DNA of 38,506 nt from an uncultured Micrococcales bacterium (GTDB lineage: Bacteria; Actinomycetota; Actinomycetes; Actinomycetales; Microbacteriaceae). The notes under the pieces were generated by a model that worked only from the letters and a program-made list of their open reading frames with translations, made no database searches and had not been told where the DNA came from. The stretch spans positions 1 through 38,506 of the forward strand of contig CAIZQQ010000165.1 in NCBI GenBank assembly GCA_903935175.1. Reading direction: 5' to 3'. Below are positions 8,751-17,581 of the stretch, piece after piece (the first letter of the stretch is position 1; each line of letters starts with the position of its first letter). The position numbers and the translations under genes are program-made.

Positions 8751-11168
8751 ATGAGCTCAGAAATCAATCCCGAAGAACGCATCGTAGATATCGATCTAAC
8801 GGCAGAGATGCAGGACTCTTTTCTGGAGTACTCGTACTCGGTAATCTACGCTCGTGCTCTTCCAGATGCTCGTGACGGCCTGAAGCCGGTTCACCGCCGC
8901 ATCATTTACCAAATGGGAGAAATGGGCCTTCGGCCAGACAAGGGGCACGTGAAATCAGCCCGTGTTTCTGGTGAAGTAATGGGTAAATTACACCCTCACG
9001 GCGATGGAGCAATTTATGACGCAATGGTGCGTATGGCCCAGCCATTCACACTGCGCGTGCCTCTAATCGATGGCCACGGAAACTTCGGCTCTCTAGATGA
9101 TGGTCCAGCCGCAGCAAGGTACACCGAGACTCGTCTGGCGCCCGCTGCGCTGCTTATGAATGAGGGGCTCGACGAGGACGTCGTTGATTTCAAGCCAAAT
9201 TACGATGCGCAGCTTTCAGAACCAGAGGTTTTGCCAGCAGCTTTTCCGAACCTTCTGGTGAACGGATCTTCAGGAATCGCGGTAGGTATGGCGACAAACA
9301 TGCCACCGCACAACATGCGCGAAGTAATTGCGGCAGCCAGACATTTACTGGCCAACCCAGCGGCAACTACAGAAGACCTAATGCGCTTTGTGCCAGGCCC
9401 AGACCTTCCAACCGGCGGAATCATTGTTGGCCTCGAAGGAATCAAAGACGCCTATGAAAGCGGACGAGGTTCGTTCAAGACGAGGGCCAAGGTAAGCGTC
9501 GAGAGTGTCAGCCCCCGAAAGCTCGGCCTTGTGGTTACTGAGCTCCCCTACTTGGTTGGCCCAGAGAAAGTTATCGAGAAAATCAAAGACGGTGTCAACA
9601 ACAAAAAATTGCTTGGAATCTCCGATGTGATTGACCTCACCGACCGAACCAACGGCCTCAAATTGGTTATCGAACTGAAAACCGGATTCGATCCACAAGT
9701 GGTTCTCGACCTTCTTTTCCGATACACGCCGATGGAAGACTCTTTTGGCATAAACAACGTCACGCTGGTTGACGGGCGCCCGAACACACTCGGCCTACGC
9801 GATTTGCTTGGCGTCTACTTGGCGCACCGCGTGCAGGTAACTCGTCGCAGAACAAGCAATCGTCTCGGCAAGAAAAAGGCAAGACTGCACCTGGTTGAAG
9901 GTTTGCTTATTGCAATCGTCGCCATTGACGAAGTCATTCAAGTGATTCGAAGCTCCGAAGAGGTTGACGAGGCTCGTTCGAGATTGATGCAAATTTTTGA
10001 ATTGAGCGAAATCCAAGCCGAATACATTCTCGAACTCCGCCTTCGCAGGCTCACCAAGTTCTCACGTATTGAACTCGAGACCGAAAAGACTCAACTTGAA
10101 GAAGAGATTCGCACTCTTGAGCGAATTCTGTCTAACGACACAGAACTACGGGATCTTGTCAGTAGCGAATTGGCTGAAGTTGCCGAGAAATACGGAGATG
10201 ACCGCCGTACTTTGCTAATGGATGAATCAGAGGTCGTCCGCAGTGTGCCAGTTTCCAGGTCGACTGCCGTGTCAGCCGAATTGGCCGACAGTGCCGCGAC
10301 GGTGCTGCTAACCGTTACCGGACTTTTGGGTCGCATTGCCGAACCGCCTGTGGCAACAGCCAAACGCAAGAAACACGACACTTTCAGCCACCGAATTGAC
10401 ACCACCACTCGAACCGATATCGGTGCCGTGACCAGCGCCGGTCGCATGATCCGAGTTCACGTGGGTGATATTCCGGATGCTGGTGCCGCGCTTGAAGCAA
10501 GTGCAATGGTGCGAGCATCCGAGTTCTTCGGGCTTTCAACAGGAGAGACACTCATTGGGCTGGTTGAACTCAACGATGCAAACGAGCTCGCGTTGGCAAC
10601 CGCCCAGGGAACAGTAAAACGCGTGCAAGCAGATTACCCAGCCAAAGAGCACTTTGAACTGATCGCTCTAAAGGAGGGCGACCAAGTCGTGTCGGCGGTG
10701 CTAGCGAACGAAGCGAAAGAGTATGTCATCGTCACTAGCGACACTCAGGTTTTACGTTTCGCGGCCGACTCGGTTCGCGCCCAGGGGCGTGCTGCTTCAG
10801 GAATAGCGGGTATAAATCTAAGCGATGGGGCCAAGGTTATTGCGTTTGGTGCAGTCACCAATCCAGAAGAAGCCTTTGTGGTCACTGCAGCAAATTCTTC
10901 GGGCGCGCTAGCCGGGACAGATGCCGGAAGTATCAAGCTTTCGAAATTGGACGAGTTTCCTGCCAAAGGTCGAGCAACGGGTGGAGTCAGAGGGCAGAAA
11001 CTACTTCGCAGTGAAGATCAGTTGTACTTCGCGGCCGTTGCAATTGGGGCTCCGGCGGCAAGCGCGTCAGACGGTAAACCGTTTGAATTGCCTGAACCAG
11101 CAAAGCGTGACGCAAGCGGGTCGGCCGCGCAGTCTCCTATCGCGGGCGTTGGGTTCTTACTCAGCTAG
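8751..11168 (+). CDS. parC: DNA topoisomerase IV subunit A
   Basis: 805 aa; YSVIYARALPDARDGLKPVHRRIIY, HPHGDGAIYDAMVRMAQPF, AARYTETRLAP; adjacent convergent parE-like gene. Confidence 0.92.
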   Translation: MSSEINPEERIVDIDLTAEMQDSFLEYSYSVIYARALPDARDGLKPVHRRIIYQMGEMGLRPDKGHVKSARVSGEVMGKLHPHGDGAIYDAMVRMAQPFTLRVPLIDGHGNFGSLDDGPAAARYTETRLAPAALLMNEGLDEDVVDFKPNYDAQLSEPEVLPAAFPNLLVNGSSGIAVGMATNMPPHNMREVIAAARHLLANPAATTEDLMRFVPGPDLPTGGIIVGLEGIKDAYESGRGSFKTRAKVSVESVSPRKLGLVVTELPYLVGPEKVIEKIKDGVNNKKLLGISDVIDLTDRTNGLKLVIELKTGFDPQVVLDLLFRYTPMEDSFGINNVTLVDGRPNTLGLRDLLGVYLAHRVQVTRRRTSNRLGKKKARLHLVEGLLIAIVAIDEVIQVIRSSEEVDEARSRLMQIFELSEIQAEYILELRLRRLTKFSRIELETEKTQLEEEIRTLERILSNDTELRDLVSSELAEVAEKYGDDRRTLLMDESEVVRSVPVSRSTAVSAELADSAATVLLTVTGLLGRIAEPPVATAKRKKHDTFSHRIDTTTRTDIGAVTSAGRMIRVHVGDIPDAGAALEASAMVRASEFFGLSTGETLIGLVELNDANELALATAQGTVKRVQADYPAKEHFELIALKEGDQVVSAVLANEAKEYVIVTSDTQVLRFAADSVRAQGRAASGIAGINLSDGAKVIAFGAVTNPEEAFVVTAANSSGALAGTDAGSIKLSKLDEFPAKGRATGGVRGQKLLRSEDQLYFAAVAIGAPAASASDGKPFELPEPAKRDASGSAAQSPIAGVGFLLS

Positions 11169-11224
11169 CTTGCCTGGCCTTGCGCCCTTGAGTTCTGAGT
11201 TGCCTAGAGATTCAGGCGAAAGAA

Positions 11225-13306
11225 CTAAGCATCCACCTTGTCGGTGTCGAAGTCATCAGCGCTGTCGATTATGAAGTCGCGACGAGGAGCAACATCGTTA
11301 CCCATCAGAAGCTCGAAAACACGCTCGGCGGCCTCTGCGTCTTCGACCCGCACACGCCTCAAGGCGCGCCTGGAGCGATCCATTGTCGTTTCTGCCAACT
11401 GATCGGCATCCATCTCACCCAAGCCCTTATAGCGTTGAATAGGCTCTTGATAGCGCTTGCCCTGTGACTTCAACTTAGCCAGAAGCGACTCAAGCTCCTG
11501 CTGCGAGTAGGTATAAATGGTTTCGTTTGGCTTGGTTCCGGCGTTGATTACTACGACTCGGTGCAGCGGAGGCACGGCCGCATAAACCCGCCCGGCATCG
11601 ACCAAAGGTCTCATGTACCTGAAAAAGAGGGTCAGAAGAAGCGTGCGAATGTGCGCTCCATCGACATCTGCGTCGCTCATCAGAATGACTTTGCCGTACC
11701 GAGCCACATCAAGATCGAACGAACGCCCTGAACCTGCTCCAATAACTTGGATGATCGAAGCGCACTCTGCGTTGCTAAGCATGTCGCTTACCGAGGCCTT
11801 TTGCACGTTCAAAATCTTTCCTCGAATTGGCAGCAGCGCTTGGTATTCGCTGTCACGAGCTAACTTGGCCGTACCAAGAGCAGAGTCACCCTCAACGATA
11901 AAAAGTTCGCTGCCCGCAGTTTCTTGCGTGCGGCAATCAACCAGTTTGGTTGGCAGCGAAGAGGACTCGAGGGCGTTTTTGCGGCGCTGAGTCTCTTTGT
12001 GGGTTCGCGCTGAAATGCGCGACTTCATTTCTGCCACTACCTTTTCTAGCAGCATGGCGGCTTGCGTCTTATCGTCGCGCTTTGAGCTCTCAAGACGCTC
12101 AGTTAGAGCCTTTGCTATGGTGTTTGAAACTATGTTGCGAACCGCTGGGGTTCCTAGAACCTCTTTGGTCTGGCCCTCAAACTGTGGCTCGGCAAGGCGA
12201 ACTGTGACAACAGCGGTAAGGCCGGCGAAAACATCGTCTTTTTCGACCTTGTCGTTACCTGCCTTCAACTTGCGCGAGTTGGCCTCGATTTGAGTTCGAA
12301 GCACTTTGAGTAGCGCCTGTTCGAAGCCGCTTACGTGGGTTCCACCCTTGGGCGTCGAAATGATGTTAACGAAGGACTTCAAAGTGGCGTCATAGCCCGT
12401 CCCCCAACGGAGTGCTACATCAACCTCGCAGTTTCGCTCAACCTCGCGCGATTCCATGTTGCCCTGTTCATTGAGCACGGGTACGGTTTCGGTGAAGGTT
12501 GTTGCGCCGCTCAAGCGCCAAGTGTTCGTTATCGCATTGTCGTTCGCCAAGTAATCGACAAACTCGACAATTCCGCCATCGAACTTGAAGTCGCTAACAA
12601 CGGCTTCACTAGTGCGCTGGTCATTAACTTGAAGTCGTAATCCTGGAACCAGAAAAGCCGTTTGGCGCGCTCGTGACATGAGCTCATCGGTGGCAAAAGA
12701 AGCGTCTTTGATAAAAATCTGAGGGTCGACCCAGTAACGGACTCTTGTTCCGGTAACACTCTTTGCTACCTTGCCCACTACATCGAGTGAGCTGGCATCT
12801 TCAAAAGGCGTGAAGGGGCTGTTTGCTGAGATACCGTTCGAATCATCGAAGCGGCCTGGTTCGCCTCTACGAAACGACATGCGGTGGGTCTTGCCATCAC
12901 GGTCGACTTCTACGTCCAATCGAGCAGAAAGTGCATTCACAACAGAAGCACCGACGCCGTGAAGCCCTCCGGATGCGGCGTATGAACCAGAACCGAACTT
13001 TCCACCTGCGTGGAGTTTTGTGAAAACCACCTCGACACCGCTAAGCCCAGTTTTTGGTTCGATATCGACGGGGATGCCGCGCGCGTGGTCTCGCACCTCT
13101 ACGGACCCATCGGCGTGAAGCTGAATATCGATCGAACTGCCGTGACCGGCAAGCGCTTCGTCTACCGAGTTGTCGATGATCTCCCAAAGACAGTGCATTA
13201 AACCGCGACTGTCGGTAGACCCGATGTACATACCAGGTCGCTTACGAACCGCCTCTAGGCCCTCAAGAACAGAGAGATGTCTGGCGGAGTAATCGGTGTT
13301 GGGCAC
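11225..13306 (-). CDS. parE: DNA topoisomerase IV subunit B
   Basis: 693 aa GHKL/TOPRIM protein; LEAVRKRPGMYIGST, DNSVDEALAGHG, ELFIVEGDSALGTAKLARD, PIRGKILNV, YKGLGEMDADQLAETTMD. Confidence 0.93.
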   Translation of the reverse strand: MPNTDYSARHLSVLEGLEAVRKRPGMYIGSTDSRGLMHCLWEIIDNSVDEALAGHGSSIDIQLHADGSVEVRDHARGIPVDIEPKTGLSGVEVVFTKLHAGGKFGSGSYAASGGLHGVGASVVNALSARLDVEVDRDGKTHRMSFRRGEPGRFDDSNGISANSPFTPFEDASSLDVVGKVAKSVTGTRVRYWVDPQIFIKDASFATDELMSRARQTAFLVPGLRLQVNDQRTSEAVVSDFKFDGGIVEFVDYLANDNAITNTWRLSGATTFTETVPVLNEQGNMESREVERNCEVDVALRWGTGYDATLKSFVNIISTPKGGTHVSGFEQALLKVLRTQIEANSRKLKAGNDKVEKDDVFAGLTAVVTVRLAEPQFEGQTKEVLGTPAVRNIVSNTIAKALTERLESSKRDDKTQAAMLLEKVVAEMKSRISARTHKETQRRKNALESSSLPTKLVDCRTQETAGSELFIVEGDSALGTAKLARDSEYQALLPIRGKILNVQKASVSDMLSNAECASIIQVIGAGSGRSFDLDVARYGKVILMSDADVDGAHIRTLLLTLFFRYMRPLVDAGRVYAAVPPLHRVVVINAGTKPNETIYTYSQQELESLLAKLKSQGKRYQEPIQRYKGLGEMDADQLAETTMDRSRRALRRVRVEDAEAAERVFELLMGNDVAPRRDFIIDSADDFDTDKVDA

Positions 13307-13446
13307 CAGAAAATGTTACGAGTTGAACCCAAAAAAATGGCGCTCAAACACGATGCAGCGAAGAAACTATTCGCAGTTAGCGAAACTGTGTCGATAATGG
13401 GCAGTTTTGACACCGGCATGTGGTTCTATTTACAGCAGGAGGAAGA

Positions 13447-13686
13447 ATGTCAGAAATTCAAGAAGTAACCGAAACCGAGCAAGAGATTGTTGCTACCAAC
13501 AGCCAAACCGCGCCGCTAACCGCCGGAGACCGCTGCGACTCATGCGGTGCACAGGCGTACGTTCGTGCAACATTGGTTTTCGGTGAACTGCTATTCTGCC
13601 TTCACCACGCAACGTTGAACAAAGAGGCCCTGGCCGCCAACACGGTTCACTGGCACGACGAGAGCGACAAGCTACTCGCTCGCTAG
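13447..13686 (+). CDS. DUF7455-like small conserved actinobacterial protein
   Basis: Start at ATG 13447 after AGGAGGAAGA; MSEIQEV...LTAGDRCDSCGAQAYVRATLVFGELLFCLHHA, CxxC...CxxH. Confidence 0.78.
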   Translation: MSEIQEVTETEQEIVATNSQTAPLTAGDRCDSCGAQAYVRATLVFGELLFCLHHATLNKEALAANTVHWHDESDKLLAR

Positions 13687-13704
13687 ACCAAAGCACTTTT
13701 TGCG

Positions 13705-14319
13705 CTAGTGATTTGACTCTAGATTCCAAATTTCTTGAACGTAGCGTTCAGCGCAAATTTTTGAATCACTCGCCGTTGTCTCTCCGCCCAAGATTTCGAT
13801 TATGCGATCTAGCCAAAGTGGATTCTTGGCCAGGAATGGCCCGTGAAGCAGTGTGAGAACTAGATTCCCCTCCACGCGGATTGGCTCTAAACTCAGGTCG
13901 CTGTTCAAGTAACCAAGGGCCTCCGAAGGCCAGCCTTCAGCATCGACATTGGCCAGGACAAACTCACTGCGGCGTTCGCGCTTGGATGAGACATCCACGC
14001 CCGCCCAGGCCAGCGCACTGCCAACAACGATGCCGGGAGTCTTTGCCTCAACCATCTGTAAGAGCAAAGCTTGAATTTGCTCATCGTATGGGGCCAGAGA
14101 TTGCATCGCGGCAGCCGAACCATGTCCGATGGTGACAAAGATGCCGGTCTCGCCACTCTTCACCAGACGTGCGAGCTCAATCAACTCAGTTTCATTCGAG
14201 ACGGGCAAAATCTGGCTTGGCTCCCCAATCCACTGCAGGTTCTTTTTCAAGACCATTGAGTTAGCCGAATCTCCGTTTAGGTTGAGCATTTCAGGAAAAA
14301 GCGTGTAGATCGTTTTCAT
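13705..14319 (-). CDS. gatD: GatD-like class I glutamine amidotransferase domain protein, apparently lacking the catalytic Cys
   Basis: IYTLFPEMLNLNGDSANSMVLKKNLQW and LLHGPFLAKNPLWLD match GatD; ATGA overlap with murT. Nucleophile-elbow region reads TPGIVVGSALAWAG. Confidence 0.8.
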   Translation of the reverse strand: MKTIYTLFPEMLNLNGDSANSMVLKKNLQWIGEPSQILPVSNETELIELARLVKSGETGIFVTIGHGSAAAMQSLAPYDEQIQALLLQMVEAKTPGIVVGSALAWAGVDVSSKRERRSEFVLANVDAEGWPSEALGYLNSDLSLEPIRVEGNLVLTLLHGPFLAKNPLWLDRIIEILGGETTASDSKICAERYVQEIWNLESNH

Positions 14320-15587
14320 CGCTCAACCTCCTCGGCGCTCCAAAATCCAAGTGACCGTCTCATACGACGCATGGCGTCAGCGCTGAAAACTACGGTTTTG
14401 TGTCCGTGTTGAGGTTTCGGCATGTCGAAGAATGTCTTTGTGGCCTGCTCGAGATCATCTGTGACCAAACCAAGTGGCACATCGTTGTAATGCAGCACCA
14501 AGGCGGCCTCATAAGCATTGAATCCGGTGCACACATCGACATGCTTCAAGTTTGAATAATCCACTGTCCAAAGCCATGAGGGGTCGTGCACGTCTCGACC
14601 AATAGCAAACAACAGTTGCTCTGGTTCGCCGACGAGATTATCTAGATTCAGCTGCATCGATCCAGGGTTCTGAACCAAGATGAACTCGACATCCTCACCA
14701 TTAATCTGCACCATCTCGCCGCGAGCAAACACAGGCGGCACCTCACGCAATGCCTTGGTAGCAACTTCGAGTTTGAAATCTTCACCAAGAAACGACTTGG
14801 CGCTTTCGAATGCGGCGACTGCATCTAGTGCGAAGTGCACACCACGTGATGGGAGTTCGAATTCGGTGCTCCCCCAAGATCCGCTGATTTCGGCGTTGAT
14901 TCCGTCTAGGCGGCTAACCTCACTCGAAACCTCTGGCCTCGGCAATTCAGGTAGATAGGTTGGGGCATTCTGTAATCCCCTGCCCTGAGTTTTCAGGACC
15001 CTTGATGAAATGCCGAAGAATTTCGGCTCAACAGCTAAACCTTCGTGGGCAATTAGCAACGTGTTCTGGTCATCTGCATTTAGCAAGACACTCCGAGTCG
15101 CGCGCCGCGCCACCAAGGTCAGGTCAGCGCGCACTAACGCTGGGTCGACGAAACGGTCTAATTGGTCTTCCATGACGTTCAAGATTGTCACCTGCAGTGG
15201 CGAAATCTTTCTGGTTAGCTCTTCGGCGTGCGCTTCATCCATTTCGAGAATCGCCACTTGGCCAGCAACCTTGCCTGACCAGGTCGCGCGTTCGATGATC
15301 GTCGAATAAAAGCCCTGAAGAATGTTAGCCGTCGATGGGTTTGTGAAAACTGCCAAACCATGCTCCCGAACGATGTTCACCAACATCTTGGTGGTGGTCG
15401 ACTTTCCGGCAGATCCCGTCACGATTACTAAGCCTTGTGGAAAAGCCCCGAGAACTCGATAGAGGATGCCGGGAGCGAGCTTGCTGAGAATCAGACCAGG
15501 AAGCGCAGACCCGCCGCCCTTGCGAATAAGGCGAATGAGAACGCGCGCGATTCGACCAACCAGCAAAGCGGGCCAGTAACGAATCAC
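14316..15587 (-). CDS. murT: MurT-like Mur ligase (lipid II isoglutaminyl synthase subunit family), divergent
   Basis: VIVTGSAGKSTTTKMLVNIV P-loop, TNPSTANILQG, EMDEAHAEEL, EDQLDRF, C-terminal DUF1727-like AIGRDVHDPSWLWTVDY. Confidence 0.83.
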   Translation of the reverse strand: MIRYWPALLVGRIARVLIRLIRKGGGSALPGLILSKLAPGILYRVLGAFPQGLVIVTGSAGKSTTTKMLVNIVREHGLAVFTNPSTANILQGFYSTIIERATWSGKVAGQVAILEMDEAHAEELTRKISPLQVTILNVMEDQLDRFVDPALVRADLTLVARRATRSVLLNADDQNTLLIAHEGLAVEPKFFGISSRVLKTQGRGLQNAPTYLPELPRPEVSSEVSRLDGINAEISGSWGSTEFELPSRGVHFALDAVAAFESAKSFLGEDFKLEVATKALREVPPVFARGEMVQINGEDVEFILVQNPGSMQLNLDNLVGEPEQLLFAIGRDVHDPSWLWTVDYSNLKHVDVCTGFNAYEAALVLHYNDVPLGLVTDDLEQATKTFFDMPKPQHGHKTVVFSADAMRRMRRSLGFWSAEEVER

Positions 15588-15594
15588 GGTGTGG

Positions 15595-17379
15595 TTAGTT
15601 CTCTAGGAAGTCGCGCAGCATCTGCGAGCGTGAAGGATGACGGAGCTTCGACATAGTCTTGGCTTCAATCTGTCTGATTCGCTCACGTGTGACGCCAAAC
15701 TCTTCTCCGATTTGGTCCAGGGTTTTCTGAACTCCATCGCCCAAACCGAAGCGGCTACGAATGACGCCCGCCTCTCTTGGGTGAAGTGAATCTAGGATGC
15801 GCTCAAGCTCGCGTTGCAACATCGAGTAGCCAACAGCATCAGCCGGAACAACTGCCTCGGTGTCTTCGATCAAGTCACCGAACTCTGAGTCGCCGTCTTC
15901 ACCGAGAGGAGTTGAAAGCGAAATTGGCTCTCGTCCATACTTTTGAACCTCGACCACCTTTTCAGGAGTCATGTCCAGTTCACGAGCAAGTTCTTCAGGA
16001 GTCGGTTCGCGACCTAGGTCTTGCAGCAACTGACGCTGAACGCGTGCAAGTTTGTTGATGACCTCCACCATGTGAACTGGGATGCGGATAGTGCGGGCTT
16101 GATCAGCCATGGCACGAGTAATAGCCTGACGAATCCACCAGGTTGCATAAGTCGAGAACTTGTAACCCTTGGTGTAATCGAATTTCTCAACTGCACGAAT
16201 GAGACCTAGGTTTCCTTCTTGAATTAGGTCAAGAAACTGCATGCCGCGACCGGTGTAACGCTTGGCCAGCGACACAACTAAACGAAGGTTCGCTTCGAGA
16301 AGGTGTGACTTGGCGCGTTGGCCGTCTTTCATGACCCAACGAAGGTCGCGGGTCATCTCTTTCGAGAGCCTCTTCTCAGTTGCGAGCTTCTCTTCAGCAA
16401 ACAATCCAGCTTCGATGCGCTTAGCCAACTCAACCTCAAGCTCGGCATTGAGCAGTGCGACCTTACCGATCTGCTTTAGGTAATCCTTTACCGGGTCTGC
16501 GGTAGCGCCCGAGATGGTGGTGGTTTGAACTGGGATGTCGTCATCATCGGCATGCGAGATAACGAATCCACCGCCGGCCTCAAGAGCTTTTTCTTTTTCT
16601 TTGGCCTCGGTGTCTTCGTGAGTTTCTTCTTCGTGAGCCTCTTCTTCAGCAAGTTCTACGATGTCGACCGCAGCCGCCGCTTCGGCAACGATGTCGACAA
16701 CCTCGAGGTCGTCTTCGTCTTCAAATTCTTCTTCGTCCGTTGCGGCTCCCTTTGGCAGCTTCGCAACTTTGGCAGGCTTTGCCTTAGCCGGTGCAGGCTT
16801 GACAGCTTCGGCTTTCGACGCGAGGGCCTTTTTAGCGGTCGGCTTTTCTGCGGTCTTCTGCACTTCAACCTTTGGAGTTACCGCTTTGGCATCAGCTTTC
16901 TTAGCCTTGGTAGCTGCAGCTGTCGTCTTTGTGGCTAAGGCTTTGGGTGCTGGGGCTTTAGCGACTGGCGTCTTGGCTGGGGCTTTAGCCTTTTTTTCAA
17001 CTTCTACTTTTGCCTTGGCAACCGGGGTTGTCCCTTTGACTGCGGTTGATTTTTTAGCCTGGGCCGCAGGCGTTTTGAGCGTCTTGACGGCGGGTTTTTC
17101 AGCGGCCTTTGCAGCCTTTGGCTTTGCCGAGCCAGCTTTCAATTCGGGCTTCGCTGCAACCAATTTCTTTGCTGGCGACTTCGATGAAGTCGCCTTTGGC
17201 TGAGCGGCTGCCTTTGGTTCAGATTTGGTCTTTGTGGTCTTGACTGCAGGAGTAATGATGTTGCTTTCTGGCTTGGTGTTCACTTCGGTTTGCTGCTTAG
17301 GTTTGCTGGTCTCAGGGTGAAGCATGCGCGAAAAAAGTCCACGCCTCTTGCCGACAGATTCGTCTTTATCTTTGGCCAC
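15595..17379 (-). CDS. sigA: RNA polymerase principal sigma factor (RpoD/SigA)
   Basis: [16 protein letters not shown]...[75 protein letters not shown]...; start placed at GTG 17379 (AKDKDES) with GAAGGG upstream. Confidence 0.95.
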   Translation of the reverse strand: MAKDKDESVGKRRGLFSRMLHPETSKPKQQTEVNTKPESNIITPAVKTTKTKSEPKAAAQPKATSSKSPAKKLVAAKPELKAGSAKPKAAKAAEKPAVKTLKTPAAQAKKSTAVKGTTPVAKAKVEVEKKAKAPAKTPVAKAPAPKALATKTTAAATKAKKADAKAVTPKVEVQKTAEKPTAKKALASKAEAVKPAPAKAKPAKVAKLPKGAATDEEEFEDEDDLEVVDIVAEAAAAVDIVELAEEEAHEEETHEDTEAKEKEKALEAGGGFVISHADDDDIPVQTTTISGATADPVKDYLKQIGKVALLNAELEVELAKRIEAGLFAEEKLATEKRLSKEMTRDLRWVMKDGQRAKSHLLEANLRLVVSLAKRYTGRGMQFLDLIQEGNLGLIRAVEKFDYTKGYKFSTYATWWIRQAITRAMADQARTIRIPVHMVEVINKLARVQRQLLQDLGREPTPEELARELDMTPEKVVEVQKYGREPISLSTPLGEDGDSEFGDLIEDTEAVVPADAVGYSMLQRELERILDSLHPREAGVIRSRFGLGDGVQKTLDQIGEEFGVTRERIRQIEAKTMSKLRHPSRSQMLRDFLEN

Positions 17380-17420
17380 TTTGAACCCTTCATTGGTCCG
17401 ATCACTTGGTAATCGGCGAT

Positions 17421-17449
17421 GATCTAGGCAACACAAGGACCCATGTCAA
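17421..17449 (-). promoter_or_regulatory. Predicted sigA promoter
   Basis: Minus strand TTGACA (17449..17444), 17-nt spacer, TAGATC (17426..17421). Confidence 0.55.
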
Positions 17450-17479
17450 GTTTTGCAAAATGAAAACCGACTGGGTCCT
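17436..17479. promoter_or_regulatory. Long imperfect inverted repeat overlapping the predicted sigA -35 element
   Basis: AGGACCCA-t-GTC-aa-GTTTT-gcaaaatg-AAAAC-c-GAC-TGGGTCCT: 8+3+5 paired bases. Confidence 0.7.
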
Positions 17480-17581
17480 GTTTCAAGTATGCCACCAACT
17501 AACGACATTGAACGGCATATTCTCTAGTGTCTGAAACGTGAAAGACCTGCGAAGTATTCCGAAAATACCTAGCCGAGGTTT

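Noticed and set aside
11169-11224. Terminator between convergent parC and parE
   Set aside because: Only a 4-5 bp GCCT...AGGC pairing with no T-tract; not strong enough to call.
16525-17203. Plus-strand ORFs of 137 and 180 aa ([14 protein letters not shown]..., [21 protein letters not shown]...) antisense to sigA
   Set aside because: Low-complexity mirror of the Lys/Ala/Glu-rich sigA N-terminus; not independent genes.
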